A DNA stretch of 38,530 nt, taken from Comamonas terrae (GTDB taxonomy: Bacteria > Pseudomonadota > Gammaproteobacteria > Burkholderiales > Burkholderiaceae_C). The stretch spans positions 1-38,530 of the forward strand of contig NZ_BCNT01000027.1 of the NCBI RefSeq assembly GCF_001544075.1. The letters are read 5' to 3'. The position numbers were made by a program, and so were the translations under genes. The notes under the pieces are model-generated. The model saw only the letters and a program-made list of their open reading frames with translations. It was not told the DNA's origin and made no database searches. Below, piece by piece: positions 27,657 to 36,317 of the stretch. How positions within the stretch are numbered: the first letter of the stretch is position 1; every line of letters begins with the position of its first letter.

Positions 27657-28484
27657 TCAGCGCAGCAGCGACAGCACACCTTGCGGCAGTTGATTGGCTT
27701 GAGCCACCATGGCGGTACCTGCTTGCTGCAGGATCTGAGCGCGGCTCAGATTGGCAGTTTCGGTGGCAAAGTCTGCGTCGGTAATACGCGAACGAGCCGA
27801 TGCCGTGTTTTCCGAAGCGACTTGCAGGTTGGCAATCGTGGCTTCAAAACGATTCTGGGAGGCACCGAAAGTCGCACGCATGTCGCTGACTTCCTTCAAT
27901 GCAGCATCAATGGAGCTGACTTCGCTCAAAGCAGCCGAAGCGTCGGTGCCCAGCGTTGCAGTCGATGCAGCGGTACCGCCGTAGCCCGTCGCTGCAGCAG
28001 CCTTGATATCAATCTGGTTGTCGGCTGCAGTGTTCGCGCCCACCTGGAAGGTGAAGGTCGCATCGGCCTGCAGCAGTTTCTTGCCGTTGAACTCGGTGTT
28101 GTTGGTGACACGGGCGATTTCTTCACCCAGCTGCTTGTACTCCTTGTCCATCGAGAGACGGTCATTGGTGGAGTTGGTGCCGTTGGCAGCCTGAACGGCG
28201 AGTTCACGCATGCGCTGCAGATTGTCGGTGATCTTGCTCAGCGCGCCTTCGCCAGTCTGTGCCAGCGAGATGCCATCGTTGGCGTTGCGAACCGCCACAT
28301 TCATGCCACGGACCTGTGCATTCATGCGCTCAGCAATAGCCAGGCCTGCAGCGTCGTCCTTGGCACTGTTCACGCGCAGGCCGGAAGACAGGCGCTGCAT
28401 GGTGGTGGACAGCGAGGACTGCGAAGTGCTCAGGTTGCGCTGGGCGTTGAGCGATTGCAGGTTGGTGTTGATGGACATGGTCAT
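27657..28484 (-). CDS. fliC: flagellin (second copy)
   Basis: Filament subunit of 275 residues, close to the first copy in the N-terminal ~130 and C-terminal ~85 residues but different in the middle (about 145-190, Ala/Thr-rich). It begins [18 protein letters not shown] and ends [14 protein letters not shown] 28484 is chosen because GAGGAG lies 8 nt upstream; ATG 28478 is two codons later. It has a clear sigma28 promoter at 28566-28592 and ends at the bidirectional terminator, so it is a single-gene unit. Confidence 0.95.
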   Translation of the reverse strand: MTMSINTNLQSLNAQRNLSTSQSSLSTTMQRLSSGLRVNSAKDDAAGLAIAERMNAQVRGMNVAVRNANDGISLAQTGEGALSKITDNLQRMRELAVQAANGTNSTNDRLSMDKEYKQLGEEIARVTNNTEFNGKKLLQADATFTFQVGANTAADNQIDIKAAAATGYGGTAASTATLGTDASAALSEVSSIDAALKEVSDMRATFGASQNRFEATIANLQVASENTASARSRITDADFATETANLSRAQILQQAGTAMVAQANQLPQGVLSLLR

Positions 28485-28565
28485 GGCGGTAACTCCTCAG
28501 TGAAATTCAAGACTTCTGAACTAGCTGTGGATGCGTTCTTTTGCTTCATCCATCTGCTGATGGTG

Positions 28566-28592
28566 TTTTCGGCGGCCCGAGGACGGACTTGA
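28566..28592 (-). promoter_or_regulatory. sigma28 (FliA)-type promoter for the second flagellin
   Basis: On the minus strand: TCAAGTCC, 11 nt, GCCGAAAA, with exact FliA spacing (five of eight and seven of eight matches). The -35 shares TCAAGT with the fliD promoter. The predicted leader is about 75 nt. Confidence 0.75.
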
Positions 28593-29186
28593 GGAGTTTT
28601 TTGGTTTTTTTTGCAGAAAAGGAGTCCAGCATCGTGGAATGCAGACCCTTGCTGCCGACTCCGCGGAATCGACTCACCGGTAGAAACAGTCGGTACATGA
28701 TGGCGCTAACGCACAAATGCGAACCATTTCCGTCTGCGGCGTAATCCGCTGTAGCCATAGCAGCGGCGCTACCCGCAAGCAAGCGTTTCTATTGAGCCAA
28801 CCGATTTCGGGCCCCGAATCCAGGCCGAACAAACGATGACAAAGACGACAAGGCCGGTACGACAGCTGCACAGCCTGCGCTTACCCATCTCTGTGGCAGG
28901 AGTGGCGCAAGAGTCAGCCGACCAGTGTCTCGTTCGGCTGGCTCATCCGGGCCGACTCCAGGGGCATTGACCGGGCCGATACCGCGTTCGCCCGGTGGCC
29001 GCCACGCAGATTGCGCCGATGATGTAGAAGGCGCGGCGCAATGCGCTGACTGAAGCTGCACGCCTCCAGCCCAAGCTCACCAGCTGGCAAGCTTCTCATG
29101 GCAATTGACACCTACGGCAAGAGGCTTCCCTATAGAGAACACTTTTCCCGTGTTTTATAGGACGGCAGGGGTGTCAACTGGAAAAT
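28593..29186. other. gene-free region upstream of the second flagellin
   Basis: About 590 nt without a credible gene. It holds a perfect CAGCCGA/TCGGCTG hairpin (28916-28939) and an inverted repeat TTGACACC (29105-29112) / GGTGTCAA (29170-29177). On the minus strand around 28980-29090 the composition looks like decayed coding sequence (a hydrophobic AFYIIGAICVAA stretch), but no family is recognisable. Confidence 0.5.
29105..29177. repeat. 8-bp inverted repeat flanking 57 nt
   Basis: Each arm carries TTGACA pointing inward, and an inner AACAC/GTGTT hairpin lies between. It could be a pair of facing -35 elements, an operator, or terminal repeats of a tiny element. Nothing decides between these. 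Confidence 0.4.
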
Positions 29187-32063
29187 TTATCCGGCCATCA
29201 CCTCAGGTGTGGCAGCGATGGAAAGCATCCGCGGCGGCTCCAGGCCCAGGTCCTGGTAGCTGACGCACAGATCAACCGCGGGCTTGCCTTCGCACCAACG
29301 CGTCCAGGCCTGACGCAGCCCCAGGGCCAGTGCCTGCGATACCATGCCGGCCTGGCCACTTTCCTGTGCCTGCAGCACGGGGCGCAGCGCCTGGCGGATG
29401 GAAGACAATTGCTCCAGGTTGTCACTCCAATGGCGGGCCAGGTACAGCAGTTCCTGCGGATTGCGCGCTGCGAAATCGGCCGCCAGACCGACGCGGGCCA
29501 GCACTTCGGCGGACTGGCGACCGCACAGCAGCTCGCCCGTCAGAGTCAATGTGGGCACCCCCATCCAGAGCGCATGATTGGTGACAACGCCTCCAGAAAA
29601 AGGAAAGGTGTCCAGGCAGATGTCGATGTCGGCATGCGCCTTCATGTAGGCGCCAAAATTTGTTCTGGAGATGAAGCGTACACGCTGCTCGTCGATGCCT
29701 TCTTCCTTCAGCCACTCTTGCAGATGAGGCGGCGGGCCGGAGGGGTCGCAGGCACCAATGACCATGCGTGCGTCAGGTACGCTGCGCAGTACCTGTGCCC
29801 AGATAGCCACGACTTCGCGGTTGACCTTGACCAGCCTGTTGAAGGAGCCGAAGGTCAGATATCCGTTACGCAGCGCAGGCAAAGGCGCCACGGGTTCGGA
29901 GTGGATTCCGCCCTCGAAGACATAGGCCAGCGGCAGGCGCAGCATGTTTTCGGTCAGTTGCTGGCGCACGGCTTGGCCATCCAGCAGCAAATCGCTGAGC
30001 ACCATGTAATCCATGGTCTGTAACCCAGTGCTGCCCGGGTTGCCGATCCAGGTCAGCTGCAGCGGTGCGGCACGGCGGGCGAATACATCCAACCGATGTC
30101 CTGAGGTATGGCCGCTGAGATCAAAGAGGATGTCGATGCCATCATCGCGCACCAATCGCTCCACGGATTGAGCCGACATATCCCTCACATTGCGCCACTG
30201 AGCAAACAGTTTCATGAAATGGTCGGATACCTCGTCATAGGTTGGATTGTTGCAGTAAGCGATGCATTCCATATCCTGACGCTTGCTCAGCTCACGCATG
30301 ACAGGCAGGAAGAACTTGGCTGCGGCATGACTGCGCAGGTCCGCAGAGACAAAACCGATGCGTAGAACTTTGTGGGGGAGAGGGGTATTTGCGTGCCCTG
30401 CAATGCCATTGCCACCGTGCTGCCGTTGCATCAACTCGCCATACGACCTGCAAGCTGCTCCCAGCTGTGCAGGATTGGTATGGGGAGAATGCATCATGAT
30501 GTGCAGCCGGGCACTATGCCCACCGGTACTGTCCGGATACCGGGCAAGCAATTCGTCATAGTGTTCCATGGCCTTTCGTACATCACCGCGCTTGCCCCAA
30601 TACAGAGCTTCTGCATAAACCAGGTCATGCTCGCCAGGATGATGTGCCAGCCCCTGCTCCAGGGCTTGTGCCAATTTGTCCAGATCTTCTTTTTCGAGCT
30701 GCGCCACGCAGCGCAAACGGTGAGTGCGCAATGCGGAGCCATCTTCTTCCAGAAGCTGGTCCAACACTTCATCGCATTCTTCCCATTGCTTTTGCTGCAA
30801 AAGCACATGAGCCAGATCGTGAAGTACCAAAGCACGCATTTGGGGCTCAGGCTGCTGAGCGAGCACGCGACGCAGGCAAGCTGCGCATTCCGACAATCGA
30901 GTTCTGTCCTGCCTGAGAACGACAGCCAAGGAAGTCAAGGCATCCTGAGAGGCTGGCTCATTTTGAAGCGCCATGCGGTAAGCCATCTCGGCCTGCAATT
31001 GCCAGCCAAGGGCATGGAGCCAATAGCCGCAGGCCATATACATGCGGGTGCTTGATGCCTGCAGCATCAGCAGGGCCAGCAACTGCGCGGCAATTTGGTA
31101 TTTTTCTTCACCATGCAATGCCTTGGACAAAGCCATCAGCGCCTGCGCCTTGTCGCCTTCATCGGCAGCTCGCAGCAAGGCATGCACATACCAGGGATAG
31201 GCCTCTTGCACCCTGCCTTGGGCAGCTAGAGCATCGCCCAATAGCCAGTAAAGCTTGACCACATCGGGCTGTAAAGCCAGCGCCGCCCGCAAAGACCGCT
31301 CGGCCTGGACGGGCTGCTCGCCCTCCAGCAGCAATTCGCCTTGCAGCATTTGCAGTCCAAGATCACCCGGCAGTTGCCGTACTGCACTGGCGGCTGCGGC
31401 CAAGGCGGCTTCACGATGGCCGCGCTCCTGTTCCAGATTGATACGCGCTTGCCATAGCAATGCACTGCGCGGGTATTGGCGCTGCAGCACCGCCAACTTC
31501 TCACTGGCAGCACCGAATTTGCGCAGTTGCAGCAGCTGTGCCAACGCCTGTACAGGCCCCGGCGGCAAGTCAGGCTCGGCGTGCGGAAGCACTTTCTTAG
31601 CGGGAGCAAGTTCAGGCAACAGGGCCGCTTGTGCCTCGAGAAAGGCGGCAGCTTCCTCGCCGCGAGCCAAGACCAGGTCCTTTTTCAGCTGCTCCAGCGA
31701 AATTTCCGGCATGTTCTGCTTGCGTGCCATGCCAATCAGCATGTCCGCCATATCCAGCAATCCTTCACGGATCAGCATGTTGATATAGGTACGCCAGTAG
31801 ATGAAGGCTCGGGGATTGGCGCCGATGGCGGCTTCCAGGTACGGCAATGCATCAGCGCTGCGCAGCATATGCTGGCCCAGCAGCAGCCCCATGCCGTAAA
31901 GTGCCTGGGCATTGTCCGGATCTTGCTCCAGGGCCTGGGCATAGGCTTGCCTCGCGGCCTCGTATTCCCATTGCTCGTGCAATTTGAGGGCTTGCTGCAG
32001 AGGCGTGGTATCGGTCATTGGTAGCGGCACTGTCATGGCGGATTGCGGGGGCATACTGTGCAT
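29187..32063 (-). CDS. TPR-containing O-GlcNAc transferase-like glycosyltransferase (GT41, SPINDLY/OGT type)
   Basis: 958-residue cytosolic enzyme. Residues about 15-540 are tetratricopeptide repeats that would bind protein substrate. The catalytic part (about 562-945) matches the OGT family: IGFVSADLRSHAAAKF with His579 at the position of the OGT active-site His, SFNRLVKVNRE with Lys746 like the UDP-binding Lys, then LDTFPFSGGVVTNHALWMG and TLTGELLCGRQSAEVL. Enzymes of this family sugar-modify Ser/Thr of proteins. The place next to flagellin suggests flagellin as substrate (inference). ATG 32063 with GAGG upstream is preferred over TTG 32084. Last gene of a three-gene run, 52 nt after the GT9-like gene. 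Confidence 0.88.
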   Translation of the reverse strand: MHSMPPQSAMTVPLPMTDTTPLQQALKLHEQWEYEAARQAYAQALEQDPDNAQALYGMGLLLGQHMLRSADALPYLEAAIGANPRAFIYWRTYINMLIREGLLDMADMLIGMARKQNMPEISLEQLKKDLVLARGEEAAAFLEAQAALLPELAPAKKVLPHAEPDLPPGPVQALAQLLQLRKFGAASEKLAVLQRQYPRSALLWQARINLEQERGHREAALAAAASAVRQLPGDLGLQMLQGELLLEGEQPVQAERSLRAALALQPDVVKLYWLLGDALAAQGRVQEAYPWYVHALLRAADEGDKAQALMALSKALHGEEKYQIAAQLLALLMLQASSTRMYMACGYWLHALGWQLQAEMAYRMALQNEPASQDALTSLAVVLRQDRTRLSECAACLRRVLAQQPEPQMRALVLHDLAHVLLQQKQWEECDEVLDQLLEEDGSALRTHRLRCVAQLEKEDLDKLAQALEQGLAHHPGEHDLVYAEALYWGKRGDVRKAMEHYDELLARYPDSTGGHSARLHIMMHSPHTNPAQLGAACRSYGELMQRQHGGNGIAGHANTPLPHKVLRIGFVSADLRSHAAAKFFLPVMRELSKRQDMECIAYCNNPTYDEVSDHFMKLFAQWRNVRDMSAQSVERLVRDDGIDILFDLSGHTSGHRLDVFARRAAPLQLTWIGNPGSTGLQTMDYMVLSDLLLDGQAVRQQLTENMLRLPLAYVFEGGIHSEPVAPLPALRNGYLTFGSFNRLVKVNREVVAIWAQVLRSVPDARMVIGACDPSGPPPHLQEWLKEEGIDEQRVRFISRTNFGAYMKAHADIDICLDTFPFSGGVVTNHALWMGVPTLTLTGELLCGRQSAEVLARVGLAADFAARNPQELLYLARHWSDNLEQLSSIRQALRPVLQAQESGQAGMVSQALALGLRQAWTRWCEGKPAVDLCVSYQDLGLEPPRMLSIAATPEVMAG

Positions 32064-32115
32064 GGTGCCTCGAAGTGCACCCAAGCAATGCCCGGATCAG
32101 CGGCGAAAAATTCCC

Positions 32116-33360
32116 TCAGCTCAGGAGCTGTCGCAATTTGAGCAGCTCGGTATTCCAGCTGCCCTCCTGCTCTTGGACCAGGAGCTGCACGTGCGGATAC
32201 CAGCCACAGCTGCCGCCGCAGATTTGCCAGCGCCAGTTCGGCAGGTGAGGTATCAACCCCCAGGTGTGTACACCCATGGCGCCTGCCAGATGCAGCGCCG
32301 TGTTGTCGATGCTGACCACATGATCGCAGCGGGAAATGAGCCAAGCCATGCCTTCCACGTCGGAGAAGCAATCGGCCGTATCGACAAGTTCAAAGCCGGC
32401 ATGCCGGGCCATTTCCAGGTCTTGCGGTGGCGCCAGGTACTGCAGATTGACCAGAGCATGCCGCGATGGATCGAAAGCGGACAGCAGTGCCTGCATGCTC
32501 ACGGAGCGCAGTGCACCGAAATCTTCATTCATGCTCAGCCAGCTGATGCCCACATATTGCTTGTCAGGCTGCCGACACCAATCCAATTCCGTCCGTTTCT
32601 CTGAAACGGGACGCAGTACAGGCTCCATCAGGGGCGGCGTATGGACCCGCTCCGGCCAGAGCGTGAACAAACCGCCCACAGGCAAGTGAGCGTCGAAACC
32701 CGCCAGATCAGCCGGAGGCCGGGACTGACCTTTTGGCGGACGCTGCACGAAATGCAGCCAGGGGAAATTCTCGGCATACATTCTTAGCAGGCGACGGTCG
32801 CACTCCACCGTGAATTCGCAGGGCAGATCCCGCAGAAAGACAAAGAAGCGCGAAAACATGATTTCATCGCCCAATCCCTGCTCAGCCCAGACAAGCACCT
32901 TGCGTGATTTCGCTGCAGGCGCCCAAAGCGAAAGCTTTTGGAAGACCGTCAAATCCTCATCACTGAACCGATATGCATAGTTTGTCGCACCGTCTGCGAG
33001 ATAACCTGCAGATAACTGTGAAAGCGATAAATGAAAGATGCTTTTGGCAGAAGGCTCGATCTCTATGGATTTCCTATAACAGTCCACGCTGCCCTGAAAG
33101 TCCATTTTTTCATACAAAATCTGCCCCATGTGGAACCAGCTGCCCGCATGCTCCGGATTCTGCTGGAGCGCCGTCTCGAGAGCGACGTATGCCATATCGA
33201 GTCGCCGCGATTTTGCGCAGTACAGGGCCAACGCATGATAGAGCGCAATATATTCCGGGTTCCGGCCGATGGCGGCAAGATATTCTTCCACCACTTTCTC
33301 AAACCGTTCATTTTCGGCCAGCCCAAACAGCTTTTGCAGGATGCGAGGCTCCGATCTCAT
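32116..33360 (-). CDS. TPR protein with GT9-like (heptosyltransferase-like) glycosyltransferase domain
   Basis: 414 residues. N-terminal TPRs (about 15-125) are followed by a GT-B fold domain with VWAEQGLGDEIMFSRF (158-171) and, near the C-terminus, VVSIDNTALHLAGAMG (348-363), then NWRW. These correspond to the conserved motifs of ADP-heptose-type GT9 enzymes, in the variant usually found fused to TPRs. No membrane segment. Its start overlaps the stop of the preceding GT2-FkbM gene by 4 nt (ATGA), showing coupled translation. Donor sugar and acceptor are unknown; elongation of a flagellin glycan is inferred from context. Confidence 0.82.
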   Translation of the reverse strand: MRSEPRILQKLFGLAENERFEKVVEEYLAAIGRNPEYIALYHALALYCAKSRRLDMAYVALETALQQNPEHAGSWFHMGQILYEKMDFQGSVDCYRKSIEIEPSAKSIFHLSLSQLSAGYLADGATNYAYRFSDEDLTVFQKLSLWAPAAKSRKVLVWAEQGLGDEIMFSRFFVFLRDLPCEFTVECDRRLLRMYAENFPWLHFVQRPPKGQSRPPADLAGFDAHLPVGGLFTLWPERVHTPPLMEPVLRPVSEKRTELDWCRQPDKQYVGISWLSMNEDFGALRSVSMQALLSAFDPSRHALVNLQYLAPPQDLEMARHAGFELVDTADCFSDVEGMAWLISRCDHVVSIDNTALHLAGAMGVHTWGLIPHLPNWRWQICGGSCGWYPHVQLLVQEQEGSWNTELLKLRQLLS

Positions 33361-35219
33361 CGCGAAAACACCAGGAAAGTCGACTCATTGGTCAGCTGAA
33401 AGTCCATACTGGATGCCGATTTATGCGGTATCTTTTGATACTTCATCAGACGGAAACCATGCACATTGGCTTGCTGAATATAGAATTCAGCATCTCTGTA
33501 AATATGCCGGCCCGCGAATGTTCGATTCCAGCGAGCGTCCATGAGGCCCTGCAGCCAGACCTGAACCGGTGGCATATCGGCCCACAAGCCTTCCAGCGTC
33601 TCCTGCTCCAGGACCTGTATCACGTCCGCCAGCAGTAGGCAGTCGCCAGCCGCCGCGTCCAGCACCTGCAATATCTTCACCAGATCGCCCCCCTGCTGCT
33701 GCACCTGCCCGGTAACCGCATCCACCATACGCCAACCGGTCGAAACATTACCTTGGAGCTCCAGCACGCGACGGCCCTGTGCTTGCGCCCGGACGAAGTC
33801 CGCCAGCGCCCAGCCGCAAGGCTCTTGCTGCGGTGCCAATGGTGCTTTGGGCACCCACTGCCGGGTTGCCACCGTCCCGTTGCGGTAGAAATCCGACCGC
33901 TCTGCAATCGGACACAGCAAGTAATTGCTTGCATGCACCAACTCAAAGGCACGATGGACCCGGTAGCCATTCTCGACAACCCAGGAAAAGAAGCAGCCTT
34001 TGTTAGCGTTGCCGACCTCGATCATGATGAGAGGGCGCTGCTGCTGGATCAGCTGGCGCCCGCCTTCCAGAACCTCCAGCTCCATGCCTTCCACATCGAT
34101 TTTCAGCAGATCAATGGCCGCACCAAAAGCATGCCCATCCAGGGTCTCGACGCGGATGGCCCCTCCCTGCGCCACATTCAAGCGGCTCGCACCCTGATTG
34201 GCAATGTCGAAATGCCCTAGCATCGCAGTGCATGGCCTGCTACCCATGCCCAATTCATGCACCTGATAGCGCGACGGATCGATACCGTTGATTTCGAAAT
34301 TCCTGCGCAACTGGATCGCATTGGTCGTCACCGGTTCAAAGCAGTCGATTCTGGCGGCATCGGCAATACAACTCCAGAAGATAGCATGGTTTCCGATATT
34401 GCTGCCCACATCCACAATATGCGGCTGCCGTGGCAGGATGTACAGGGTTTCGACCAATTCCCGGGCCTCAAAGAACATCTCGTTGGCCAGATAATTCTGA
34501 ATATGGTCCAGAGTATTGCTCAATTGGAATTTTGCATTTTTCCCTGCAAAATCAATATCGACCACTACATCGTTTTCTTGGCAAAACTGTGCAAACACAT
34601 TACCAACAGCCCGTCTCCAATCCCCTCCCGATGCAGAGCGCGGCCCTGTCGAATGCTGTCCTCTGACATTAAAGAAAAGCGGCTGTTCAGACTTGAGACA
34701 GGTATATTTTCGCCATAACTGCAGATAGTATTTGAAATCTTCCCCGCAATCCATTTTCTCATCAAACGGATTTTCCAAAGCGATGCGCGCCTTGACAAAA
34801 TGGCCCATCTGCAATGTAAGAAACGGGTCATGCTTGAGAATATCCTCAAGGCCATGAATGGGCATTATCTGATTCGGTCGTATCATACGACTGCTGCCAT
34901 CGGGAGAAGATTCATGGATGGCACCCCAGATGGCGTCGTAATGCTCCAGATGGCCCGCAACCTGCTCGAACGCATCTTCAGCAAGCAAGTCGTCGGCATC
35001 CAGAAAGAAAATCCAGTCCGAATTCTGCGTCACAGCCTGCCGGACAGCCAGGTTCCTGGCCCTTGAGCGCCCTTGCCCAGCCGCATCATCCCAGCACAGA
35101 ACATCGATCTCTGAAAACGCTCCCTTGCCTTTCGCAATGGCTTGGTACACGGAAGCAGTGGCTCTGTGCACCAAAGTCGCATGGCCTGGACCCACGGGGA
35201 TCACGATGCTGCATTTCAT
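33357..35219 (-). CDS. GT2 glycosyltransferase-FkbM methyltransferase fusion
   Basis: 620-residue multidomain protein. Residues 1-240 form a family 2 glycosyltransferase with SIVIPVGPG at the start and the nucleotide-sugar motif FLDADD (72-77). Residues about 245-435 are an FkbM-type methyltransferase with SAM motif VDVGSNIGNHAIF (269-281) and LLKIDVEGMELEVL (371-384). The C-terminal ~150 residues (RVLELQG, LLADVIQVLE, then HIYRDAEFYI) have the outline of a second, degenerate class I methyltransferase lacking a Gly-rich SAM loop. ATG 35219 (MKCSIVIP) is used; the frame stays open opposite motA but that part is not homologous. Likely makes and methylates one sugar of the flagellin glycan (inference). 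Confidence 0.85.
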   Translation of the reverse strand: MKCSIVIPVGPGHATLVHRATASVYQAIAKGKGAFSEIDVLCWDDAAGQGRSRARNLAVRQAVTQNSDWIFFLDADDLLAEDAFEQVAGHLEHYDAIWGAIHESSPDGSSRMIRPNQIMPIHGLEDILKHDPFLTLQMGHFVKARIALENPFDEKMDCGEDFKYYLQLWRKYTCLKSEQPLFFNVRGQHSTGPRSASGGDWRRAVGNVFAQFCQENDVVVDIDFAGKNAKFQLSNTLDHIQNYLANEMFFEARELVETLYILPRQPHIVDVGSNIGNHAIFWSCIADAARIDCFEPVTTNAIQLRRNFEINGIDPSRYQVHELGMGSRPCTAMLGHFDIANQGASRLNVAQGGAIRVETLDGHAFGAAIDLLKIDVEGMELEVLEGGRQLIQQQRPLIMIEVGNANKGCFFSWVVENGYRVHRAFELVHASNYLLCPIAERSDFYRNGTVATRQWVPKAPLAPQQEPCGWALADFVRAQAQGRRVLELQGNVSTGWRMVDAVTGQVQQQGGDLVKILQVLDAAAGDCLLLADVIQVLEQETLEGLWADMPPVQVWLQGLMDARWNRTFAGRHIYRDAEFYIQQANVHGFRLMKYQKIPHKSASSMDFQLTNESTFLVFSR

Positions 35220-35278
35220 TTTCAGGTCCTTGTCGAAGAAGTCCGAAGAGCCATACCAGGAAAGAGCACGTGCCGGAC

Positions 35279-35306
35279 AGTATTTGCCAGTGTTACTTTG
35301 CCTCAA
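35279..35306 (-). promoter_or_regulatory. possible sigma70 promoter of the glycosyltransferase operon
   Basis: On the minus strand: TTGAGG, 16 nt, AATACT, about 60 nt before the GT2-FkbM ATG, in the 186-nt divergent gap with motA. Four of six matches at each hexamer. No FliA-type site was found for this operon. Confidence 0.35.
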
Positions 35307-35405
35307 CAAGCCCCCTACAAAAACACCGAAAGCTGCCGATGTAAGGGCAGATCCCCTGGCTTTTCCAGCCATACCTCGCCAGTCACCCCCCTCACAATCC
35401 CCCCC

Positions 35406-36266
35406 ATGCTTGTCCTTATTGGTTACATCGTCGCCTTCGGCTGTATCTTCGGCGTGTACGTGCTGCACGGCGGCAACGTTTCGGTTCTCGCCAAGGCCCT
35501 GCCCTTTGAAATGCTGACCATCGGCGGCGGCGCCCTGGGTGCGTTCATCGTCTGCAACCAGCCCAAGGTGCTCAAGGCCACGGCCAAGGCCATTCCGGCA
35601 GCAGTCAAGGCAACCCGCCACAACAAGGCACGCTTCATGGAGCTGATGGCCCTGCTGTACGAGCTGCTGCAGAAGGCACGCAAGGAAGGCCTGATGTCCA
35701 TCGAGGGCGATGTGGAAGAACCCCATGAATCGGCCATCTTCCAGAAATATCCCGAGTTGCTGGCCGACCACCATGTCGTCGAGTTCCTCACGGACTATCT
35801 GCGCATGATGGTGTCGGGCAATCTCAATTCGCACGAGATCGAAGCGCTGATGGACAGCGAGATCGATGCCCACCACGCCGAGGCCCACGGCCCGGTCGGA
35901 GCCCTGAATCGCCTCGCGGGCGCGCTGCCGGCTTTCGGCATCGTGGCCGCCGTGCTGGGCGTGGTGAACACCATGGGCTCGGTGGGCCAGCCGCCGTCGG
36001 TGCTGGGCGGCATGATCGCCTCGGCCCTGGTCGGCACATTCCTGGGCATCTTGCTGGCCTATGCGCTGGTGGAGCCCATGGCGGCGCTGATAGAGCAGCG
36101 CGCGCAGGACGCGGCCAAGGAACTGGAATGCATCAAGGCCACGCTGCTGGCCAGCATGCAGGGCTACAACCCGGCTACGGCCATCGAGTTCGGCCGCAAG
36201 GTGCTTTTCTCGACCGAGCGCCCGGGCTTCCTGGAGCTCGAAGCCCACGTCAAGGGCAAGAAGTGA
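35406..36266 (+). CDS. motA: MotA, flagellar stator proton-channel subunit
   Basis: Inner-membrane stator protein that couples proton flow to rotor torque. 286 residues with four transmembrane segments: about 2-20, 32-50, 168-190 and 200-222. The first loop carries the torque-related ARFMELMALLYELLQKARKEG, and the channel part GALPAFGIVAAVLGVV, typical of proton-driven MotA. ATG 35406 begins MLVLIGYIVAFG; the frame is open upstream but that part is non-homologous. It precedes motB by 51 nt. No convincing promoter was found in the divergent gap; GCCGATGT at 35335 lacks a -35. Confidence 0.95.
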   Translation: MLVLIGYIVAFGCIFGVYVLHGGNVSVLAKALPFEMLTIGGGALGAFIVCNQPKVLKATAKAIPAAVKATRHNKARFMELMALLYELLQKARKEGLMSIEGDVEEPHESAIFQKYPELLADHHVVEFLTDYLRMMVSGNLNSHEIEALMDSEIDAHHAEAHGPVGALNRLAGALPAFGIVAAVLGVVNTMGSVGQPPSVLGGMIASALVGTFLGILLAYALVEPMAALIEQRAQDAAKELECIKATLLASMQGYNPATAIEFGRKVLFSTERPGFLELEAHVKGKK

Positions 36267-36317
36267 TGCCGGAAACCATGCAGCTCAGCGCAACAGCGCC
36301 CTGGCGCGGAGGCCGCC

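Noticed and set aside
35323..35342. GCCGATGT as a FliA promoter for motA
   Set aside because: No -35-like 8-mer at the required 11-nt distance (TACAAAAA matches poorly).
35220..36248. Extension of the GT2-FkbM frame opposite motA
   Set aside because: The extra part has no similarity to any domain and overlaps the well-supported motA; the GT2 fold begins at MKCSIVIP.
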